The notes beneath the pieces are model-generated. The model did not search any database and had not been told where the DNA came from. It worked only from the letters and a program-made list of their open reading frames with translations. Shown here in pieces: positions 36,409 to 41,689 of a stretch of DNA of 41,689 nucleotides (position 1 is the first letter of the stretch; each line of letters begins with the position of its first letter). The position numbers and the translations under genes are program-made. This DNA comes from Exiguobacterium flavidum (GTDB lineage: Bacteria > Bacillota > Bacilli > Exiguobacteriales > Exiguobacteriaceae): the NCBI RefSeq assembly GCF_003344535.1, contig NZ_QPKS01000006.1, positions 1 to 41,689 on the forward strand, read 5' to 3'.

Positions 36409-37149
36409 TCAGACGCCGCCGAATCGGCGCGTCCTTAGATTATAATCTTCGATTGCCTTCAAGAAGTGCTCGCGACGGAAATCCGGCCACAACACGTCCG
36501 TGAAGTAGAACTCCGCATAAGCCGCTTGCCAGAGGAGAAAGTTCGAAAGACGTTGCTCTCCGCTCGTCCGGATGACGAGATCGACATGGGTGATCGAACC
36601 TGTCATGAGTTCTGACTCGATCGTCGCTTCCGTGATTTCTTCAGGGGATAGCTCGCATGCTTTGACGCGTTCGGCAATCCGCCGCGTCGCCTTCAGCAAC
36701 TCGTCCCGTCCGCCATAGTTGAGGGCGAAGACGAGTTTGAGACCAGTGTTCTCGCGTGTCTCCTCGACAGCTTGAGCGATGGCGTCGCGTGTAAAGACCG
36801 GAAGCCGTTCGACTTCTCCAGCCACCTCCACCTTGACGTTGCGCGCGGCAAGATCTTTCAGATCCGTCTCGAGGAATTGACCGGGCAACTTCATCAAAAA
36901 GCTGACCTCTTCTTCCGGGCGCGACCAATTCTCGGTCGAGAACGCATATAGTGTCAAACTCGACACACCAAGATCACTCGCAGTGCGAACAGCTTCCCTG
37001 ACTGATTTCATCCCTTCGCGGTGCCCCATGATGCGAGGAAGTCCTCGCTTTTTCGCCCAGCGTCCGTTGCCGTCCATGATGATGGCGACGTGTGCGGGCG
37101 CCGTCTGTTCGGGCGCAGATTCTTTCGTTTGGTTCAACCATTGAAACAT
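36409..37149 (-). CDS. uppS: Isoprenyl transferase (undecaprenyl diphosphate synthase)
   Basis: Makes the C55 lipid carrier for wall polymers by adding isopentenyl units to farnesyl diphosphate; 246 residues. The active-site segment IIMDGNGRWAKKRG has its Asp at residue 26, and NYGGRDEL, DLVIRTSGEQRLSNFLLWQ and YTDVLWPDF-like FTDVLWPDF are conserved. The open frame reaches a GTG at 37173, but AGGAGG lies inside that extension, 9 bases before ATG 37149, so the latter is used. An intrinsic terminator after frr precedes this gene with little room for a promoter. Confidence 0.96.
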   Translation of the reverse strand: MFQWLNQTKESAPEQTAPAHVAIIMDGNGRWAKKRGLPRIMGHREGMKSVREAVRTASDLGVSSLTLYAFSTENWSRPEEEVSFLMKLPGQFLETDLKDLAARNVKVEVAGEVERLPVFTRDAIAQAVEETRENTGLKLVFALNYGGRDELLKATRRIAERVKACELSPEEITEATIESELMTGSITHVDLVIRTSGEQRLSNFLLWQAAYAEFYFTDVLWPDFRREHFLKAIEDYNLRTRRFGGV

Positions 37150-37188
37150 CCACTTCTTCCTCCTGTCTGTCACTTCTTTAAGAAGAAA

Positions 37189-37215
37189 GGGACTCTTCGT
37201 GTGACAAAGAGTCCC
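37189..37215 (-). terminator. Terminator between frr and uppS
   Basis: GGGACTCTT pairs with AAGAGTCCC (9 bp, 9-base loop), followed on the minus strand by TTTCTTCTT. It lies between the frr stop palindrome and the uppS ribosome site. Confidence 0.8.
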
Positions 37216-37217
37216 CT

Positions 37218-37235
37218 TGTGACGAATTCGTCACA
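37218..37235. repeat. 18-nt perfect palindrome over the frr stop codon
   Basis: TGTGACGAATTCGTCACA is self-complementary and contains the frr TGA (37231-37233). It lies 2 bp upstream (on the minus strand) of the terminator hairpin. It could fold as a short hairpin or bind a dimeric protein; its function is unknown. Confidence 0.7.
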
Positions 37236-37788
37236 CTTCCATGATTTCCTTCTCTTTCTCAGTTGCAGTCGCGTCAAGTTGCTTGACGAACTTGTCAGTG
37301 AGCGTCTGGACGTCTTCCGTATATCCGCGAAGATCGTCCTCAGTCAAGCTGCCATCCTTCTCGAGCTTCTTGAGCTGCTCGTTCGTATCGCGACGGATGT
37401 TACGGATGGCGACCTTGCCCTCTTCCGTATACTTCTTGACGAGTTTGACGAGCTCTTTACGACGCTCTTCCGTAAGCGGCGGGATCGCAAGACGGATCAC
37501 CGTACCGTCAGAAGAAGGCGCAAGTCCGAGGTCAGCACGTTGGATCGCCTTCTCGACTTCCGTCACCATCGATTTGTCCCAAGGCGTGATCAAGATCAGG
37601 CGCGCTTCAGGCGTGTTGATGTTCGCGACCTGGTTGAGCGGTGTCGGCGAACCGTAGTAATCGACCTGTACCGGGTCGAGGATCGACGCATTCGCACGTC
37701 CAGCGCGAAGCGTCGCGAGCTCCTTCTTCAAAGAAGCGTGCGCTTTTTCCATCCGTTCTTCTGCTTGTTTGATTGTTTGTTGTGACAT
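37231..37788 (-). CDS. frr: Ribosome recycling factor
   Basis: Splits post-termination ribosomes together with EF-G; 185 residues from the start used here, the usual family size. It has [56 protein letters not shown] and a C-terminal three-helix bundle. An ATG at 37794 overlaps the pyrH stop as ATGA but lies only 2 bases after the purine-rich site. ATG 37788 is 8 bases after GGGGG and is preferred. It is translationally coupled to pyrH, as usual. Confidence 0.96.
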   Translation of the reverse strand: MSQQTIKQAEERMEKAHASLKKELATLRAGRANASILDPVQVDYYGSPTPLNQVANINTPEARLILITPWDKSMVTEVEKAIQRADLGLAPSSDGTVIRLAIPPLTEERRKELVKLVKKYTEEGKVAIRNIRRDTNEQLKKLEKDGSLTEDDLRGYTEDVQTLTDKFVKQLDATATEKEKEIMEV

Positions 37789-37790
37789 AG

Positions 37791-38600
<810 letters not shown>

Positions 38601-38622
38601 TCATATGATCAGGTCGCCCTGA

Positions 38623-39504
38623 TTATTTTTTAAGTTGGTTCATGACTTCTTCAGCGAAGTTCTCTTCTTTTTTCTCCATGCCTTCGCCTACTTCGAAGCG
38701 AACGAATGAAGCGATCTTGCCGCCTTTAGACTCGACGTATTTACCGACTTTGAAGTCAGGGTCTTTTACGAAAGTCTGGTCGACGAGGCAGATTTCCTCG
38801 AAGTACTTGTTCATACGGCCAACGATCATCTTCTCGACGATGTTTGCAGGCTTGCCTTCGTTGAGCGCTTGCTCAGTGAGGACTTTTTCTTCGCGAGCTT
38901 TCTCTTCTTCCGTTACTTCAGAACGGTCGACGTAGAGTGGACGCGCAGCTGCGATGTGCATCGCGATGTCTTTCGCCACTGACTCATCAGTAGTTCCTTC
39001 TACGACGATGACCGTACCGATACGGCCGCCCATGTGGAGGTATGAACCGAAGACAGCGTCATCAGCTTTGTTGAAGAATGCTACGCGGCGGAGAGAGATT
39101 TTCTCGCCGATCGTCGAAGCTTCCTCAGAGATGTACGTGTCGATCGTCTTTCCAGCTTCGTACTCAGAAGCGAGAGCCGCTTCAGCAGTTTCTGTTCCGT
39201 TGCGGAGAACTGCGTTCGCGATGTTTTGAACGAGGTTTTGGAAACGCTCGTTCTTCGCTACGAAGTCAGTCTCAGAGTTGACTTCGACGAGTACTGCTTT
39301 GTTGCCTTCGATTGCGACTGCAGTCAAACCTTCAGCTGCGATACGGTCGCCTTTAGAAGCCGCTTTCGCGATTCCTTTTTCACGAAGGAAGTCGATTGCC
39401 GCTTCCATGTTGCCGTCAGTTTCGACGAGTGCTTTCTTGCAGTCGAGCATACCTGCGCCTGTTTTTTCACGAAGTTCTTTTACCATTGCTGCTGTAATAG
39501 CCAT
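38623..39504 (-). CDS. tsf: Elongation factor Ts
   Basis: Nucleotide exchange factor for EF-Tu, 293 residues. The N-terminal UBA-like domain is [37 protein letters not shown]. The core contains the conserved [16 protein letters not shown] and [13 protein letters not shown], ending in MNQLKK. The ATG at 39504 (MAITAAMVK) has AAGGAGG 8 bases upstream; six more open codons upstream are unlikely. A terminator-like hairpin separates it from rpsB. Confidence 0.97.
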   Translation of the reverse strand: MAITAAMVKELREKTGAGMLDCKKALVETDGNMEAAIDFLREKGIAKAASKGDRIAAEGLTAVAIEGNKAVLVEVNSETDFVAKNERFQNLVQNIANAVLRNGTETAEAALASEYEAGKTIDTYISEEASTIGEKISLRRVAFFNKADDAVFGSYLHMGGRIGTVIVVEGTTDESVAKDIAMHIAAARPLYVDRSEVTEEEKAREEKVLTEQALNEGKPANIVEKMIVGRMNKYFEEICLVDQTFVKDPDFKVGKYVESKGGKIASFVRFEVGEGMEKKEENFAEEVMNQLKK

Positions 39505-39541
39505 TGGATGTTCCTCCTTCAAAGTGCTGTTTTCAAAAAAA

Positions 39542-39573
39542 AGGTGATAAAAGGTCGATTCCCTTTATCACCT
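39542..39573 (-). terminator. Terminator between rpsB and tsf
   Basis: AGGTGATAAA pairs with TTTATCACCT (10 bp) around a loop containing GGGAATCGACC, followed on the minus strand by eight T and G. It is strong in appearance, yet tsf has no obvious separate promoter. Confidence 0.85.
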
Positions 39574-39584
39574 GGCATCACGAA

Positions 39585-40325
39585 TTACTCAGCGTCTGCT
39601 ACTACTTCTGTTTCTTCAGTAGTTTCAGGTGCTACGTTATCTTCGCCTTGTTTAACTTCGAGGATTGCGTCAGCCATTTTACCAGTGAGCAATTTGACTG
39701 CACGAATCGCATCGTCGTTCGCTGGGATGACGTAGTCGATTTCGTCTGGATCACAGTTCGTGTCAACAATCGCAACGATTGGGATGTTGAGTTTGTGTGC
39801 TTCCGCGATCGCGATACGCTCTTTGCGTGGGTCAACGATGAAGAGTGCATCCGGAACTCCTGGCATATCCTTGATACCGCCGAGGAATTTCTCGAGACGT
39901 GTCATTTCCTTTTTGAGGATGATGACTTCTTTTTTAGGAAGGACGTCGAATGTGCCGTTCTCTTCCATTTTTTCGAGTTGCTTCAAACGGTTGATCCGTT
40001 TTTTGATTGTTGAGAAGTTCGTGAGTGTACCACCCAACCAACGTTCGTTGATGAAGTATTGACCCGCACGGATCGCTTCTTCTTTCACAGTGTCTTGAGC
40101 TTGTTTTTTCGTACCGACGAAAAGAACGTTACCGCCTTCAGACGCTACTTCACGGATGAAGTTGTATGCTTCGTCTACTTTCTTGACCGTCTTTTGAAGG
40201 TCGATGATGTAGATACCGTTACGCTCTGTGAAGATGTATTTTGCCATTTTTGGGTTCCAACGGCGTGTTTGGTGACCGAAGTGTACACCAGCTTCAAGCA
40301 ATTGTTTCATTGAGATTACTGCCAT
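39585..40325 (-). CDS. rpsB: 30S ribosomal protein S2
   Basis: Ribosomal protein S2, 246 residues. Conserved parts are [66 protein letters not shown] and [20 protein letters not shown]. An acidic tail ([10 protein letters not shown]) follows, as in many Firmicutes. ATG 40325 has AGGAGG 9 bases upstream. It has a promoter at 40441-40469 and a leader of about 110 nt with a nested hairpin. The terminator between rpsB and tsf may set their ratio. Confidence 0.97.
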   Translation of the reverse strand: MAVISMKQLLEAGVHFGHQTRRWNPKMAKYIFTERNGIYIIDLQKTVKKVDEAYNFIREVASEGGNVLFVGTKKQAQDTVKEEAIRAGQYFINERWLGGTLTNFSTIKKRINRLKQLEKMEENGTFDVLPKKEVIILKKEMTRLEKFLGGIKDMPGVPDALFIVDPRKERIAIAEAHKLNIPIVAIVDTNCDPDEIDYVIPANDDAIRAVKLLTGKMADAILEVKQGEDNVAPETTEETEVVADAE

Positions 40326-40376
40326 GATGAAATTCCTCCTTTTGGTTTTTGGGTGTCCTCCGCGATGATCGTTGAT

Positions 40377-40407
40377 CCGGCTAACCTAATATAGGCACCG
40401 CAGCCGG
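40377..40407 (-). promoter_or_regulatory. Nested hairpin in the rpsB leader
   Basis: On the minus strand CCGGCT pairs with AGCCGG, enclosing CCTA/TAGG. It lies between the promoter and the ribosome site. It could be an autoregulatory element for S2 or EF-Ts; this is inference only. Confidence 0.4.
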
Positions 40408-40440
40408 CGATACATGCGTGCGTAATTACAACCGTAGACT

Positions 40441-40469
40441 AATATAGCACATTGTTCAGCGCGGGGCAA
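40441..40469 (-). promoter_or_regulatory. rpsB promoter
   Basis: Minus strand TTGCCC (40464-40469), 17-bp spacer, TATATT (40441-40446). The -35 lies inside the last codons of the swrB-like gene. Confidence 0.6.
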
Positions 40470-40848
40470 CTGTCGTTTCTTTAGAAAGTTTGGCGATCAG
40501 AGCCACTTCGCCGGCTCCCCGGTTCAGGGAACGGGCGAGTGCATCCAAGTCCTCCCCCTGTTCAAGCCTTGCCTTGACATCGACTCCACCAGGCGCGTCT
40601 TCTTTTTCAGACGCTGTATCCCTGACGGCTACGTGATTGACTGGATCAGTGTTTCCTTCAGTCCGCGTCTCGTCCCGGTCATCGTCGATCCGGTTGACGT
40701 TCTCCATGAAGGCGAGGAGCAACTGCTCCATCTCGCGCTTCTCCGTCTCAAGATTTTCAATCCGTTCACGCATCAAGGTTTGTTGCTTGAACAGCAGGAG
40801 CAACGCATAGCAGAAACCTGCTGATAGAAGTATGAAGAATAATGTCAT
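40456..40848 (-). CDS. Small membrane-anchored coiled-coil protein (SwrB/YlxL position)
   Basis: A 130-residue protein with one N-terminal membrane helix (MTLFFILLSAGFCYALLLLF), then a charged coiled coil (KQQTLMRERIENLETEKREMEQLLLAFMENV). An acidic linker and a C-terminal helical segment (LEQGEDLDALARSLNRGAGEVALIAKLSK) follow, the latter resembling an HTH-like end. It lies between sigD and rpsB, exactly where B. subtilis has swrB (ylxL), a regulator of flagellar assembly. Topology and position support homology, but sequence identity cannot be judged here. ATG 40848 has AAAGGG 6 bases upstream; GTG 40863 and ATG 40854 are alternatives overlapping or abutting the sigD stop. Confidence 0.7.
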   Translation of the reverse strand: MTLFFILLSAGFCYALLLLFKQQTLMRERIENLETEKREMEQLLLAFMENVNRIDDDRDETRTEGNTDPVNHVAVRDTASEKEDAPGGVDVKARLEQGEDLDALARSLNRGAGEVALIAKLSKETTVAPR

Positions 40849-40859
40849 GGTCATCCCTT

Positions 40860-41633
40860 TCACATCGCGACACGGTCAGAGAGGTACGCACTCCCGAGGG
40901 CATGCTTCAGCTTACGGAGCGCCTTCGAGTGAATCTGCGAGATGCGGGACGTCGAAAGCCCGAGGACTTCGCCGATTTCCGTCAACGTCAGTTCGTCGAA
41001 GTAGAAAAGAGAGACGACATACTGCTCTTTTTCAGAAAGCTCTTCGATCTCCTCTGCGAGTTTCGAGATCAACTCCCGCATGAGCAGCGAATCTTCCGGC
41101 GTGGCGGCTTCCGGATCGAGGTAGGAGATCGACATCGATTTCCCTTCGTCCTGAAGTGTCACGGCCTCGTCGATCGACAGGACGTTCGCGAAGTAACTCT
41201 CGGCAAGAGCCGCCTTCACGTCATCCGGCTTCATGTCGACGATTTTTGAAACTTCTTCCAAAGTCGGTGTCCGCTGCAATTGCTGCTCGAGGATTTCGAC
41301 AGCCGCCTCGACCCGTTTCGATTTTTCACGGAGCGAACGCGGAAGCCAGTCGACTTTTCTCAGACCGTCAAGAATCGCACCGCGAATACGGAATGCCGCA
41401 TATGTATCGAACTTGTTGTTATGATTCGGATCATATTTCTTGAGGGCATCGTACAGCCCCATCATGCCGAGGCTCTTCAATTCGTCTCGGTCGACGCTTT
41501 TCGGAAGCGTGGCGCTCAGACGCTGGACGTGGTACAGAACGAGATGTTCATAGTTTAGAAGCAATAGATCGGCGACCGACCCGTCACGCGTCGAAAGCCA
41601 TTCATTCCAAAGTTGTTGTAAATCCTCACGCAT
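40860..41633 (-). CDS. sigD: Flagellar/motility RNA polymerase sigma factor (SigD/FliA)
   Basis: Sigma-28 factor of 257 residues that transcribes late flagellar, chemotaxis and autolysin genes. Region 2 includes DRDELKSLGMMGLYDALKKYDP and FDTYAAFRIRGAILDGLRKVDW, and region 3 includes PRSLREKSKRVE. Region 4 has the helix-turn-helix LTLTEIGEVLGLSTSRISQIHSKALRKLK. ATG 41633 has AAGGAGG 9 bases upstream. It is the last major gene of a motility operon whose remainder lies to the right of the window. Its stop overlaps the possible GTG start of the swrB-like gene. Confidence 0.95.
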   Translation of the reverse strand: MREDLQQLWNEWLSTRDGSVADLLLLNYEHLVLYHVQRLSATLPKSVDRDELKSLGMMGLYDALKKYDPNHNNKFDTYAAFRIRGAILDGLRKVDWLPRSLREKSKRVEAAVEILEQQLQRTPTLEEVSKIVDMKPDDVKAALAESYFANVLSIDEAVTLQDEGKSMSISYLDPEAATPEDSLLMRELISKLAEEIEELSEKEQYVVSLFYFDELTLTEIGEVLGLSTSRISQIHSKALRKLKHALGSAYLSDRVAM

Positions 41634-41648
41634 GTCTCTATTCCTCCT

Positions 41649-41689
41649 TCAAATTTCCAGCGTCCCTACGTTGACCGTCCGAATCATCA
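41649..41689 (-). CDS. C-terminal end of an upstream gene (partial)
   Basis: On the minus strand a frame runs from the window edge and ends with TGA at 41649-41651, just before the sigD ribosome site; the visible residues are MIRTVNVGTLEI. A second open frame ends at TAG inside the ribosome site, so the true frame is not certain. In B. subtilis the gene here is cheD, but 12 residues are too few to assign it. Confidence 0.3.
   Translation of the reverse strand, partial: MIRTVNVGTLEI

Noticed and set aside
37218-37235. CRP/FNR-type binding site
   Set aside because: TGTGA and TCACA are present but separated by 8 bases instead of 6, and the site is at a gene end, not upstream of a promoter.

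Overview
The window is chromosomal DNA from a low-copy-GC Gram-positive bacterium of the Bacillales. The best guess is Exiguobacterium or a close relative, inferred from gene order and content and not from any database search. The order (read on the minus strand from the right edge) sigD, swrB-like, rpsB, tsf, pyrH, frr, uppS, cdsA, dxr, rseP, proS, polC, rimP, nusA, ylxR, rplGA, infB, rbfA, truB, ribC, rpsO, pnpA, mlpA, rnjB, ftsK follows the Bacillus subtilis chromosome. Several Bacillus genes are missing: ylxP, ylxY, and the sporulation/DAP block spoVF-asd-dapG-dapA. That fits a non-sporing relative. All genes except those of one insertion sequence lie on the minus strand.

Layout. Positions 2-1667 hold a complete IS3-family insertion sequence. 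It has two ORFs joined by a predicted -1 frameshift, and it sits 20 bp beyond the stop codon of a transporter operon. Positions 1688-6385 encode a BmpA-type nucleoside ABC transporter (nupQ, nupP, nupO, nupN). A GntR/UTRA regulator gene (6511-7230) and a second, paralogous BMP lipoprotein gene (7446-8456) follow. Three related 17-bp operator-like sites, two around the gntR promoter and one beside the bmp2 promoter, plus CcpA cre-like sites, suggest a local regulatory circuit for nucleoside uptake. Positions 8742-12601 carry ftsK/spoIIIE and RNase J2 (rnjB).

Positions 12751-16126 hold a three-gene cell-wall operon: murE (Mur ligase), a FemABX-type bridge aminoacyltransferase, and a membrane-anchored M15 peptidase. 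It lies where Bacillus has its DAP/dipicolinate genes, and it is the most distinctive accessory part of the window.

From 16206 to the right edge is the core block: mlpA, pnpA, rpsO, ribC, truB, rbfA, infB, rplGA, ylxR, nusA, rimP, polC, proS, rseP, dxr, cdsA, uppS, frr, pyrH, tsf, rpsB. The end of a motility operon (swrB-like gene, sigD, and the tail of one more gene) closes the window. The block joins mRNA decay, translation initiation and elongation, ribosome maturation, isoprenoid and lipid precursor supply, UMP synthesis and replication.

A recurrent feature is an intrinsic-terminator-like hairpin whose U-tract runs almost directly into the Shine-Dalgarno of the next gene. Several start codons were moved from the longest open frame to the position supported by a Shine-Dalgarno sequence (nupN, gntR, pnpA, infB, nusA, rimP, uppS, frr, pyrH, tsf). 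I saw no tRNA, rRNA, CRISPR array or prophage. No wholly undescribed system is evident. The best leads are the murE-fem-M15 cassette, the GntR/BMP circuit, the IS left-end hairpin and the rpsO leader.
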